A stretch of DNA of 64,000 bases from Viscum album (lineage: Eukaryota; Streptophyta; Magnoliopsida; Santalales; Viscaceae): positions 44,066,605 through 44,130,604 of the forward strand of contig OY728160.1 in assembly GCA_963277665.1 (NCBI GenBank), written 5' to 3'. Both the position numbers and the translations under genes were made by a program. A model generated the notes under the pieces. It did no database searches, was not told where the DNA came from, and saw only the letters and a list, made by a program, of their open reading frames with translations. Below are positions 15,045 to 27,311 of the stretch, in pieces; positions within the stretch are counted from its first letter, which is position 1; every line of letters starts with the position of its first letter.

Positions 15045-15400
15045 GATTTAAAACCCTAGGGGTCGCAACCCCCCCCCCTCCTTCTCCCATACTCTCTGGC
15101 ATGCACCTACTCTCGCGCACTAGGGAACTCAATAAAGCCACTCTGGCGCTCTTCCTGGCACTAGTCATCACCCCATCCTGCTCGTGCAACCCTCTCCAGC
15201 TAGCTTTACCTCCCCTGGCATAATACCTGCTCCGGCACGCTGCTCTGGTCGAGCCCCCCTTGTCCAGCGCCTCCCTCACAAACAACACCCCCTGCCCGAA
15301 CTCTTCTTTGGCATGAAACACCTCCAGCAGCCACCCCTCCTCGCTACGGTGTGTTTGAACTCCCCTCCTTCCCCACCTGTAATCATTATTCTATTTTTTA
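15045..15400. other. GC-rich island inside the left LTR
   Basis: A sharply GC-richer block within an otherwise AT-rich LTR, beginning with a C10 tract at 15,069-15,078. It has a counterpart in the right LTR at about 20,640-20,970. Because both copies come from one RNA template, it was part of the active element. A promoter or transcribed leader role is possible but not shown by the sequence. Confidence 0.55.
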
Positions 15401-16539
15401 GAATCTTATTTTGGATTTTCATTTTTGGATGAATAATAATTGATTGGCCTTATGCTCTGTTAGTTTTTCTTGGATTTTAGGGGTTGTGAATGGTCCTTCG
15501 GGGTGTAATCTTACTCCTTTGAAGGTTTTATCACTGTCACACTCCATTATAGTTGAGGAATCCATGTTTTTCCTTTTATTGAGAAACCTTTTGAGGCATC
15601 TATTGCTTTAAATAATATTTTTAGGTGATTCTATGATTAATGATATAGATAATTATTCCATTATGATGATTATGGATTATTATGAAATGTTAAAAATAGT
15701 TTTTGAAGTTTTTCTTGGTTAGTATTATGCATGCTAATACCAAATTTTATTTTAATAATTTATAGAATTTACCATGATGTTTTCTTGAGTGTATAATTTT
15801 TTAGAAACTACATTTGAATGTGAATATCCAATTATGTCTATGTGTGCATGTGTCATGTTTTTTTGGTTAAATATCCTTTCAGTCTTATAGAGTGAAATTA
15901 GATATTTTATGAGGTGAAAAATATACTTCAAATGTGTTTTGACATGAGTATATGGTGAAAAGTGATTTTCTAAATGATATGTTTATGTTCTAATGTGTGC
16001 TTTATTAGGGTACTTCTCATAATTGTTTTTATAATTATGGAAAGTGTGAGAAATGTCTTTTCAAAGGCACTTGAGATGTGAATGTATTGATAGTGGGTTT
16101 CTAAAAAGCGGATTCATAAATTGATTAAGTAATGGTAAATTAACTTCAAAAATGGTTTTCGTGTTTGTGAAATTGAATGAAGTTTGTTTATGTAAAATGG
16201 TGTTTTCTTAAAATCATGGTTTCTTAAATGGGTTATTACTTCCAAAATGAATTCTGTTCCTTGTTTAGTTTCTAAAAATTGTTTAAAAATGATCTATAAT
16301 AAGGGTGAGGCCTATTTGGAAAATGATTAATGAAAATGGGATTTCATATTATTGAAAATGGACTTTGAAGTGCTTTTGGTAAATGTGTTTGGGGTGTGCA
16401 AAACATAAAGGTCCATCTAAAATTACTCACATTAAAATATTGTATCTTTAGATCCTGATTTCATGAATGGTCTTTCGGTTTCTATATAATGTTGTTTCTT
16501 CTAGGTTAGTTAATTAATGCTTGGGTGAATCCTTGGTGG

Positions 16540-16665
16540 TGTGCGCGCACACAAACATATGTACATTTGTGTATATGTGTATATATATATATATATCTTC
16601 CTTGCACATATTCTCTCATAGAGTGGGGAAAATGTTCAATGGATTAATGGTGTATATATATATGT
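16540..16665. repeat. Alternating TG/TA microsatellite in the left LTR
   Basis: Contains GTGTGCGCGCACAC, a TA run at 16,581-16,596 and a second short TA run near 16,652-16,670. The right LTR has the equivalent at about 22,110-22,245, so it predates insertion. Confidence 0.85.
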
Positions 16666-18351
16666 ATATATGAGATTGTAAGTGTGTGCTAGTGTGGGAA
16701 TTTTCGTCGGAATCTTCAAGATCCGAAGCGTGTCAGCTTGGTCCACTTCATTCTATGAGGTAGGATAAATATGAAATAACCTTTAAATTTAAGAATCATT
16801 TATTTTTTTCATTTCTCACATTGTTTTCATATTAATTATGGATATAGAACTATTAGTAAAATTTTCTTTCTTGAATTGGAGTGGTTTATTTCTTGTATTG
16901 CGTTGCAAAAAATGGTTTCATTGTGTTTTCACATATATTTCCTAATGAAATGCCCCTTTGGCCTTTGTGAATGTGTTTTTGATTTAAAATGCTGGTTTGA
17001 GTTTCTTAAATGGGTTTTGATGTGAATTTCCATTTTTCAAAGTTGTGTGAGTGTGATTATTTAAGAAATGTTTTGGCTTTTGAAAATTATGTGAGGCCCG
17101 GTTGGAACTTTTGATAAAATAATTATATAAAGAAAACTCCCCTAGGATGTGGTCCTCTTTATTTGGTTGATTTACATTTTATGGGAGGTCCACCAGGTCA
17201 GTCATTCTAGTGATCAAATGGTTGAAAGGCAAGGGAAATATTCCTTGGGGTGACTTAGGGGATGGAATTACTATGTTTGCTGACTATGGGAGGAATGTAC
17301 ATGTTACTGGATGATTTTACATATTTTTTGATCACCCCCCCCCCTTGTCTCAACACTGGAACCCAGCATAGCAAGGGAATTATCAGTGATCAAATGTTGC
17401 ACTAGTTTGGATTATGCACTGGCTAGTGGCCCTTAGTAGGGACATTTCTCTACTAGCAGATTGGGCCCTTTGGATAGTCCAGGAAAGGAAACACCGAGAA
17501 TTTTGGCATTATGACGTCATCAAGAGTAGGAATTCCTTCAGGACGAGTCACATGTATAGTAAGATCTAGACTATTCATGAGATCTTGGTTTTTCCCATGT
17601 ATATCATCACTTAGTTATCTGCGGCAGATATTTGAGGTTCTTTATTTGATTGGTTACTCTTTTTTGTTATTTTTCATTTCCCCTTAGTGATTATTTCATT
17701 TTTCCTTCATGTATGGTGAATCTCTTTGTTAAATGGGATAAAATTTATCTTCAAATGTTTTTGGAAAGGGGTTTTAAAAAATTTTAAACTTCTCTATCAC
17801 TCTTTCTCTAAAAATGATAAATCTTCATCCTTGGAAAAGAACATATTTGAAAATATGAAGGATAGTGTATCATGATTTGATTTTAAAGAAGAAAATGTGG
17901 AAAAACCTAGTTCTATACATTTTATTTCAAACATGAAATTAATGGATCATTTCTTAAATACGAATTCATATGAGAATAGACTTTTTGGGAATGTCAACTA
18001 TGTTTTAATACTCACACGTATAGTTTTACCTTTGTTTTTTAGCTTCGGTTGATGGGCCTTGCATGGATTCAATAGCCATAGTGTGACCAAGGGTTGATGT
18101 TGTTTGTGACCCATAAGGTCACATGGAGGTATGTATGACTTTGTTCTCTTGTCGCTCTAAGTTTTCATTTTCATTATTTAGTTTTTGTTTATTTATTTGT
18201 CTTTAATTTATGATCCAAATCGTTTCCAATTGTTTTTTTGAGGCCCGGCACTAATTGCTAGCCCATGGGGATTGGGAATTCCCCTTAGGCCATGTCACGA
18301 GAAATCTCAGGTGACCAGTTCAGGGTTGACCCAGGTTGGTTCATGATAAAA

Positions 18352-18363
18352 TGTTATTAGAGG
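18352..18363 (+). promoter_or_regulatory. Primer-binding site, tRNA-Met-i type (decayed)
   Basis: TGTTATTAGAGG begins 3 bases after the left LTR. The usual plant initiator-Met site is TGGTATCAGAGC, so 9 of 12 bases match. Position and 3-base spacer agree with the other two elements here. Confidence 0.75.
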
Positions 18364-20210
18364 AGGTCCTTGTTATTTAGTATTTTCAGTAGATGGATAT
18401 TAAGATTTTCAGGGCTTAAGAGATAGGTTGTAGGTCAGTCCCTCATCACCACTACTCGTGATGAGACCTGAGATACCAGGGTTAGTTTGGGTTTTGAGTC
18501 ATTTGTCTTTGTTTTGGATCGATGGATGACAATAGAGGTGACTCGGTGTGATGCTATAACCCCACATGGAGTAGTGACCCATGTGGAGCCCAGGTGCCCA
18601 GTTCAAGGTCCTCTGGTGTACTGTCTTACTTGGGGCATGACTCACTACCATGTCATTGGGTTGGGCATATGTAATAGTTCCTCATTCCGGTTGTCCACTA
18701 TTGGTTGTGAATTTTATTAAATTTGGTTGTATTTTCTATGATTTTGAAAATGAAGGTGGTTCTTAATTGAAAGGCTTCTATATCTAATGGTTTTAAAACT
18801 GGTAAAAAGGGGATTTAATTCAAGTTGTTTTAAAATAGGTGATGTTGGTTTTTTAAAGAGGAAATTCTTTGATTTGGAAGTTTTTTCTTATGTTTGGATT
18901 TGGTAACGGAATGGAAAGTGTGGCCCTTGGTATCCCTTAGGATAGTCCTCATATGTGTGGGTAGATATGTGATGTTTACATTGACACATATGTTTAGTTG
19001 ATTTTAGTAGAAAGGGATGAAGGATTATGTGGCGGTTCCTAGGATTCCATGGGTGGGATTTTTGAATTTAAGGATGGCTTGATTTTTCAAAAATGGTCTT
19101 GAATTAAATAAAGGGTTTTGGGACTTTTTTTCTTGAATAGTGGGTTTTGGTATTTTGAAATGTTGATTTTTCTTTTGTTTGTATATGTTTGATTTATGAG
19201 TCTGTTACCCTTCTCTTGTGGTGTTGCTTTTGGTTTTGTTTATTCTTGATCAGAATTATGGGTTTGTTGTCTCAGTTTGGGATGTTTCTTTAGATTGAGT
19301 TTTGGCTTGATGCTAGTTTTAATTTTTTGTCATGTTATTCTAACTATGCCTCACATAAATGTCCTCAACTGTTTTAAATGAGTCATGTCCAATTATGTTT
19401 TCTATCCAGTGTTGCATTTCTTTCGAGGCACTCGGGGTTCGTTAGGGGTAGTGAAGTGGTTTGAGGGGAGTAAAGCATGTCTTCGTCTTTGAATAAAGAC
19501 ATTTAGTGTTTCCTTTTCCTGGTTTTCCTGCTATTGTTTGTTCATCTTTTTCGTTAATAGTGCAAAAAACGTATTCTTTTGTGATCATAGTAGTCGTGTT
19601 CTTCTGAATGTGGCCTCTAGAATCCTTAGTTTTCATAAAAGTGTATTTGGCCCCTATGTGGGTTGGTATTGTTTTTATTTGTAATCGTTTGGAGATGTGA
19701 GTGTTGGGGGCCTTTGCCTTGTGCTGAGAGTTCAATGATTCATTGGAGTCATTTTCTGACACATACTAAGGGATTTGGATGTGTTGAGAGTTTTAGATCC
19801 GTGTAGAGAATTCTTAGTTCCAGAAATGTTTTTATAGGGAGTTCCTTGTTCCGGTTCCTCGATATGTTCGGTGACCATGTAGTGTTTTTCTGTTTAAATT
19901 TCAACAGTCATGTTCAACTCATATGGAGAAGTCAGTTTGTTCTGGTAGGGAGTTCCAGTGTTATCCTTTCCTCGAGTTGGTGTTTGTGGGTTTTAACATA
20001 TCTGTGTTAGTATTGTTCTTGTGGTGGGGAGAACCCTCTCATGTTCTCCCCTTGATTAATGTCATGGTGTCTTCGTGACCGGTCGGGTGTGACATTTGGA
20101 GTGAATCGTCAACCCAAGTTTCTTGATTTTCCTTTTGGCATTGTTCGGACACAGACTCATGTTTTGGCTATATTTTTGACTTTGTGACTTTTGGGGGGTA
20201 GATAGTATAT

Positions 20211-20224
20211 GTGGTGGGGAAAAT
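20211..20224 (+). promoter_or_regulatory. Polypurine tract of the long-LTR element
   Basis: GTGGTGGGGAAAAT immediately precedes the TG of the right LTR. This is the expected place and purine-rich make-up of a second-strand primer. Confidence 0.8.
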
Positions 20225-20639
20225 TGTCACATCCAGACCGAGTTTGACACACGACCTGCGCGCGGCTTATAAAATTGTGTGACAACATGCAGTTTGACTC
20301 TGTAGGTGGTTAGTGTCGGGTGGCATGGTTGGAGCGCACCTCGATCAACCTCGCACTAAATGGAATGTGAGTCGTGTGGTTTCCTAGCATCCAAAATAAG
20401 TAAGTTAATTAATTTAAAGATAAGTGAGATGAAATGAATGAAAATAAAACTTTAATAAAATAGAGTTTTAGAAAAAAAATTAAAGAATAAAATAATAATA
20501 ATATTATAGGTTTAATATTATTATTTTTATTATTCTGGTGTTTCATTAGTATTAGTATTATTATTATTATTATTTTTAAGATTATTATTATTTTTATTGT
20601 ATTATTATAGGTATAACATTAGAAAAAAAATGGATATGA

Positions 20640-20970
20640 AAACCTTGGGGTTCGCGACCCCCCCCCCTCATTCCTTCTCCCATACGCTTCAGTGTGCACC
20701 TTCTCCCACTCACCAGGCTACTCATGCCAAGCTGCTCAGGTGCTCTTCCCGACTCTTGGATTCGCCCCATACTGCTCGCACAACCCTCTCCTGGCGGCCC
20801 GACCCACCTATCATACACCCTACACTGGGGCGCAGCTCTGGTCGAACCCCCCATGTCTGATGCATAATAGCACCCCCCCCCCCCTCCAGACTATTCCTTG
20901 ATGCGCAACACCACTTGTAGCCTCCCCTCCTCATTGTGGTGCGCTCGACCTCCCCTCTTTCCCCAGTAGT
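20640..20970. other. GC-rich island inside the right LTR
   Basis: Counterpart of 15,045-15,400. It opens with a C10 tract and holds a further C12 tract at 20,873-20,884 where the left LTR has no equally long run, so the homopolymers changed after insertion. Confidence 0.55.
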
Positions 20971-22109
20971 AAGAATTAATTCGTTTAGAGATTCTTCTTT
21001 GGGGTTTTCATATTTGGACGAATCCTAATGGATTGGGTCTATGCTCAGTTCATGTTTCTTGGATGCTAGGGGTTACGAGTGGTCCTTCAGGGTGTACTCT
21101 TCCTCATCCAAAGGTTTCATCACAATCACATGCCTTTAATGTAGATGAATCTATGTTTTCCTCTTTCGGAGCAACCATTTAGTGCTTTTTTTGCTTCAAA
21201 TAATATTTTTACTTGATTCTTTGCTTAATTATATAGCTAATTAGTCCATTATAATTTTATGGATTTTTATAACATGTTAAAAATATTTTTTGAAGTATTT
21301 CTGGTTTAGTTTTATGCATGCTAATTCCCAATTTTGTTTTAGTCATTTATTGAATTTATCATGATGTTTTCTTGATAGTATAATTTTTTGAAAACAATAT
21401 ATCAATTTAAATCTCCAATTATATCTATGTGTGCATGTGTCAAGTATTTTTGGTTAAATGTCATTTGGGGTTGAAATAGTGAAATTAAATATTTTATGTG
21501 GTAAACAAATATACTTTGAAAGTGTTTTACATAAGTATATGGTGAAAGAGGATTTTCTAAGTGATATGGTTATGTTCTCATGTGGTCTTCATTAGGGTAC
21601 TTCTCGGAATTTTCTTTTGGATTATGCTAAGTGTACGAAATTTCCTTTTAATGTAACTTGAGATGAAAATGCATTGATAGTGGGTTTTTAATAAGGTTTT
21701 TCATAAATTGATTAAGAAATGGTAAAGGCATTTGAAAAATATTTTGGGTGTTTGTGAAATTGAAACTGGTTTGTTTATAGAAAATGATATTTTCTTAAAA
21801 TCAAGGTTTCTTAAATAGATCATTACTTCTAGATGAAGTCAGTTCCTTGTTTAGTTTCTAAAAATGGTTTAAAAAGGAAGTATAGAGAGGGTGAGGCCTG
21901 TTGGGAAAATTCATAATGAAAATGGGATTTCATATTATTGAAAATTTATTTTGAAGTGTTTTTGGTAAATGTATTATGGGTGTTCAAAACATAAAGATCC
22001 ATTTTAAATAGTGTATCTTTATATCATGATTTTGTGAATAGTCTGTTGGTTTATAAATAATGTTGGTTCCTCTAGGATAATTAATAAAAGCTTGTGTGTA
22101 TCCTTGGTT

Positions 22110-22138
22110 GTGTACGCACACACAAACATAGGTACGTA

Positions 22139-22173
<35 letters not shown>

Positions 22174-22245
22174 TCCTTGCACATATTCCCTCATGGCATA
22201 GGGAATATGTTCAACGGATTATGGGTATATATATATATATGTGTA
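22110..22245. repeat. TG/TA microsatellite in the right LTR
   Basis: Equivalent to 16,540-16,665 in the left LTR. The TA run here (22,147-22,171) is longer than its partner at 16,581-16,596, showing independent slippage since insertion. Confidence 0.85.
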
Positions 22246-23919
22246 TGAGAATTTATGTGTGTTCTAGTGTAGGATTTTTCTTCAGATACTTTAAGAGTCG
22301 AAGTTCTCGGCTTTATTCACTTCCTTCTATGAGGTAGGATCTCTGGGCATTGACCATTAAATTTAAGAATAATTTATTTTTTACGTTTCACACATAGTTT
22401 TAATATTAATTACGGATATAGAACTGTTAGTAAATTGTATGTCTTGAATTATAGTAGTTTATTTCTTGTATTTTTTTCAATAAATGGTTTGATTGTGTTT
22501 TCCCATAAATTGCCTGATGAAATGAACCTTTGGCCTTTGTGAATGTGTGTTTGATTTAAAATGATGGTTTGAGTTTCATAAAAGGTTATCGAAGTGTATT
22601 TCCAGTTTTTAAAGTGTTGTGTGCTTGATTCCTTATGAAATTGTTTGGAATTCAAAAATTACATGAGGCCCGATGGGAATGTTTGTAAAACTAGTTATCT
22701 CAAGAAAAATATTCTTGGATGTGGTCCCCATGATTTGGTTGAGTTATATTTTATGTGAGGTCCACCAGGTAGGACTTTTTTCATCAAATGGTTGAATGGT
22801 GAGGGATGTATTCATTGGGGTGACTCAGGGGTGACTTCACTGTGTTTGTTGACCATGTGAGGAATGTACTTCTGACTGAATACTTTTTTCATATTGTTGG
22901 ATCACCCTTTTTTTGTCAAAACATGGGATCCTAGCATATAAAGTGAATTTTTAGTGAATGATTGTTGTACTAGTTTAAATTACACACTGTATAGTGGCCC
23001 TTAGTATGGACATTGCTCTGCTAAGGGATTGGGTCCCTCCATTAGGCCAGGTAGGGAAACACGGATCATTTGGAAATTATGAAATCATCGAGAGAAAGAA
23101 TGCATTCGAGATGAGTCACATGTATAGTATGTTCTAGACTATTCATGAGATCCTTGGTTTTCCCATGAACATCGGCACATAGTTATCTATAGTGAAATAT
23201 TGAGGTTCATTGTTTTTTTGGTAACTTTTGTTTGTTATTTTTCATTTCCCTTGTGTGATTATTTATTTTTTCCTTCGTGTATGGTGAGTCACTTTATTAA
23301 ATGGGATAAAAGTGAACTTCAGATGTTTGTCGAATTTTTTTTATAATGTTTAAAACTTATCTATTAATCATTCTCTATAAATGTTAAAGCTTCATCCATT
23401 GAAAAGAAATTAGATGAAATTATGAAGGGTAGTGGATCATGTTTTGATTTTAAAGAAGAAAATGTTAAAAACCTAGTTATATACATTTTATTTCAAACTT
23501 TAAATTGATGGATCTTTTATTTAATGGAAATTCATATGAAAATATATTGTTTGGGCATTCCTACTAAGTTTTAATACTAAATCCTATAGTTTTACCTATG
23601 TTCTTTTAGCATCAGTTGTTTTTCCTTGATTGGATTCAATCAACATAGTGATATGGGGTATTGAGGTTGGTGGTGAACCAAAGGGTCACATGGAGGTATG
23701 TACAACTTTGTTTTCTCTCTACTCCTAGTTTTTCATTTTCATTGTTTAGTTTTTGTTTATTTATTTCACATTCATTTATGGGACCAAGCATTCCCACTTT
23801 TTTAGTTTGGATGTCCGACACTAGTTTCCTGCCCATGGGTATCGGGAACGCCCCTCGGTACATGTCATGGGGTGGCTTAGGGTGACTGGTTCTGGGTTGA
23901 TCCGGGTTGGTTCATGACA

Positions 23920-23924
23920 ATGAT
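23920..23924. repeat. Target-site duplication, right copy (ATGAT)
   Basis: Partner of ATGAG at 14,648-14,652, with one mismatch in five. Confidence 0.6.
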
Positions 23925-26900
23925 CCATATCATAGACCGCATAGACATGGGGTCTTATACATAGACACCTGTTCATGTACATTGATTAGGCTAGATGGGC
24001 ATGACCCAACCAATGATATCATGGACACATTTTGTAGTCCATCTTTATAGTGTAAACTCTAACATGGGTTGGAATAAATGTTATGGATAAGGAAATGGCC
24101 ATTTGTTGGAGCTGGACTATGTGACATGCGGTTACCCTCACATGCCATGTACCCATATATTCAATTTTTTCTATATTCATGGGTTCGTATCTCATTTGAT
24201 TAGACTAAGTTTTAGAATTTTATGATACTATCCTATGTTATTTTTCTTGTTGTATGTAGTGGTACACTCAGTTTTAGATTTCATGATATAGAGTGGAATG
24301 TTCTATACATATGACTTTGTTAAGAGACACTCATTAGTGGTAGTGGTTTGGTAGAGGATCACCATAGTATTTTTAATTTTTGAACCCCAATTTTCCATAT
24401 TCTATGTCTTATATATATTCCTTCTGTGTGGAACGCCATATTGAATAGTGAAATGGTCCTTCATGATTAAAATTGAACCCTCTGATCACACCTAGCCATG
24501 GGTCCTCTACCAGTAGAGTGGGACACCCATCACCACGTATGCAGGTATTCTATATCTTCTTACTAAGTAGAACCCCCATACAAGATTATGTGTGGGCCCA
24601 TAATGACTATTTCTGAAACCCCTACCACACTATGATTTGTGTCCTCATGATTTAGTGAGGATCCTATGTTAGCATCGGAATAAGTCCTCTACCTTTTAAA
24701 AGAAACCCCCTTTAAATCTTCTGTGATGTTCTTTCTGATACTAGAACGGAATCTTCCATCATTGCAGACATAGTTCATATATATATTCCTATATAATGGA
24801 TACACTTTGATGCACTAGCACGTGAGACATCAAATTGGATTTTTCCCCTTGATTGTGTGGTATAGTGATGAGACATGGCTTGACTTGCACAGTTACTTCT
24901 AGAGAGACACAAGAGATGTTGGGCATTACTGATAGAATTTTTGAACTATTGGTGACAATTCATTCTAGGATGAGCTATGAGACAAAGATCCATATTATCC
25001 ATCATTTTGGGTTCATGGATTAGGAATATATATACCTATCTATATCCATACATTTGTATTTAGTTTTCCCCTTCCCATGGGTTGCGAAGATGCATGGGTT
25101 ATGCCACCAGATTTCCATGATTAGATTCCCATGGTTATATGAGTCTACACTCATGATATATGAAAAAAATCCTCTACATAAATTTTATCTCCACACATAG
25201 TTGATCCCCTTGGGTTTTGACAAGTTTAACCTCTCTTGGTTATTGATTAGATATCCTCTTTAACATTATCTATCATCTTATGTACTAGAAACTATATTTC
25301 ATTTCCCATTTTATCTATTTATTTTCCTCCTTCTTCATTAGAGTTTTCCAGCTGAGTATTTTTGTACTCAACCATTCTCATGATTTCATGGATTATTTCA
25401 TGCCAAATGAAGACAAAAAACATGTCATATTTGAATTTAGAGGTTAAAAGGAATACCTTGTTATTGTAGACTACATACAGTTTTTGTTTCATAGAGATTA
25501 TGAGATGGAATTTCTTAGTAGTTTACAATCCATTTTTTAGGTTATGATATATTATGTTGGGGAATGTATTTTTCCCCTTTACATTACTATTTTCACTATC
25601 ATAATCTTTCATAATATAGAGAAATTCATTATTTATTTACATTATACATGTTGTATCATTTTATTATTATTATATTCACTTTTTCAAGGAGATATTTGGG
25701 TGTGTGCATACATGTACTTAGTAAAAATATTTCCATTTAGGATATTCCTTTCTGTTCCTTTCGCCACCCCTGTAATAAGGATGTGTTTTTGGATAATTTC
25801 AGCTCAAGCTCTATCCTTGGTCTAGTCATGAAATTTCATTTGTAGTACATAGTTATATTTAAAAAAGAATGATAAAGTGGAACGATTGGTGTTTCTTCAA
25901 ATAGTTTTGTTTGGTGAGATGGAATATACATAAAATAGGACATTATAAAACATATAATGTGTTTTCATATGTTGTTTTTATGGTGAAAAGAATAGTAGAT
26001 CATAATTAGAAATTATGTTCCATTGTCTATGATGGGTAGATCCGTAATCCTATTTATATATTGGCTAATTAAACCACCATGTCTTATGTTAGACTTGCAT
26101 GTGTATGTTTTATCACATTATTTCGCTTATAGTGATGATTTTTAGATCAATATTTCTTTAATAATATTCCCCTTATATGATTTTATATTATAGAATATCA
26201 TTTAGGATTCTAATATTGATCTTGATGTAAATGTGATAGATTGATGGTAAGAATATGCCTAGTTTTGTTTTTAATAGTCATTAGGGATACATGAGGATGA
26301 TATGTTCTATGGGGTAGTTTCTATAAATCCTGTTGTCCATGTGGTTTGGGATATTTTTGGTGAATTTATAATTTTCAAAATTGAGTAGGTATCTTTTTTA
26401 ATATATAATTATGATTGATATAGAAGTTGATTCTCTTCTTAATGAGATGTTTTTTTTCAATTCGAAAGAGAATGATGACTTTTCTAGAGGAAAAAAATTT
26501 CTGATGAAATAATATGGATGAACCCTTTGTGAATATTGACAATATTTTTTTACTTCACCATGTATTAGTGAATCCCATGGTGTGAGGAATCATTCCAATA
26601 GTCTAGGTTATGGATCTAGATAAAGGGAATGGTTGATGGGATCACCCCCTATTGGAAACAATTATGAATGAACCCTAGATAGGGTTAATTTTTTTGGGTA
26701 TAGTTCTTGTGTGTCCCCCAATGATATAGTTCCTAGAATTTTTAATTTTTTCCATGATAGAATTTATGGGTATTACCACTGAGAAAAGGAGAATAAACAT
26801 TTATAGTAGTGCTACTTGTTTTCGAGTTCCTTAGGTGATACTAGTGGGTTCGCACCAACTTGGGGAATTCTATGAAATATTGAATTGTTCACATTAAATT

Positions 26901-27288
26901 TTAAATATTTTATTGAAACATACATTATTCTATTCTATTATTTAGGGTCTTAGGACCACATTTGCATCCTTCTCACACACAACCTTTGTAGTCTATGTCC
27001 ACCAAATTTTCTTTCGATCTCTAATGTATGTGGTGTTTTTTGGTATTCATTTCCTGAATGAATATTTTTAGTGATATTATCTTCATCAACATTCAAGGTT
27101 TCTTTTTTTTAATAAAATTTCTTGCCAACATGTTATGGTATTTCTGTTAATAAAAACATATCATGTTGTAAATCATTAAATAAATGACACTTTTTCATGT
27201 AATGGTTAGGGGATATCCTTTTACAATTAGTGTGTCATTGTACTCTATTTTATTAATAGTACGCCACTGGGTGTGTTTATTTGTGGTG

Positions 27289-27311
27289 TTAAATTAAATT
27301 AAATTAAATTA
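27289..27311. repeat. (TTAAA)n short tandem repeat
   Basis: Four to five uninterrupted copies of a 5-base unit. Confidence 0.9.

Larger units (their letters stand above)
14653..18348 (+). repeat. Left (5') LTR of the long-LTR element
   Basis: It matches 20,225-23,919 in order along its whole length. Landmarks shared by both copies are the opening TGTCACATCC, a (TTA/ATT)-rich zone (about 14,915-15,015), a GC-rich block with a C10 tract (about 15,045-15,400), a TG/TA microsatellite (about 16,540-16,665) and the closing GGTTGGTTCATGA. A second C10 tract occurs at 17,335-17,344. Short open frames at 15,004-15,321 (-) and 15,184-15,432 (+) lie in the GC-rich block and are not supported as genes. 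Confidence 0.87.
18349..20224 (+). other. Internal region of the long-LTR element, no coding seen
   Basis: It lies between the LTRs and starts with the spacer AAA and the primer-binding site. It holds short frames at 18,487-18,720 (+) and 19,442-19,762 (-). Neither shows a zinc knuckle, DTG, RT or integrase motif, and the second is antisense to the element. The region is moderately GC-rich, especially around 18,420-18,680. It looks like a non-coding packaging and priming core rather than a decayed polyprotein, although a very old gag cannot be excluded. Confidence 0.7.
14653..23919 (+). mobile_element. Non-autonomous long-LTR retrotransposon (LARD-like), 9,267 bp
   Basis: Two directly repeated LTRs of 3,696 bp (14,653-18,348) and 3,695 bp (20,225-23,919) enclose only 1,876 bp. 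The LTRs open with TGTCACATCC and the right one closes with TTCATGACA, so the termini are the short inverted repeat TGTCA/TGACA; the left copy's last CA has become TA. A primer-binding site follows the left LTR after 3 bases, and a purine-rich tract precedes the right LTR, which fixes the + orientation. A near-match 5-bp target duplication flanks it. I found no gag, protease, RT or integrase motif inside. Very long LTRs with a short non-coding core fit the class called large retrotransposon derivatives, which need proteins from another element. The start of the two LTRs differs at very roughly one base in six. Confidence 0.85.
20225..23919 (+). repeat. Right (3') LTR of the long-LTR element
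   Basis: Collinear with 14,653-18,348 and only one base shorter. It ends with the intact TGACA terminus that is damaged in the left copy. C-tracts lie at 20,658-20,667 and 20,873-20,884, a TA run at 22,147-22,171 and a second TA run near 22,226-22,240. Open frames at 20,594-20,934 on both strands come from the GC-rich block and are not supported as genes. Confidence 0.87.

Noticed and set aside
15004..15432. Two opposing frames of 105 and 82 codons in the long LTR
   Set aside because: They are a by-product of the GC-rich block; the partner LTR does not keep the same proteins.
18487..18720. 77-codon frame in the core of the long-LTR element as a possible gag remnant
   Set aside because: No zinc knuckle or capsid motif, and it is too short to support.
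25544..25825. 93-codon hydrophobic frame
   Set aside because: Its hydrophobicity follows from AT-rich codons (Ile, Phe, Tyr), with no domain and no neighbouring exon-like sequence.
26281..26330. A reading resembling a Copia-type YVDD reverse transcriptase motif
   Set aside because: Only a few residues match and nothing else of a Copia polyprotein is found nearby.
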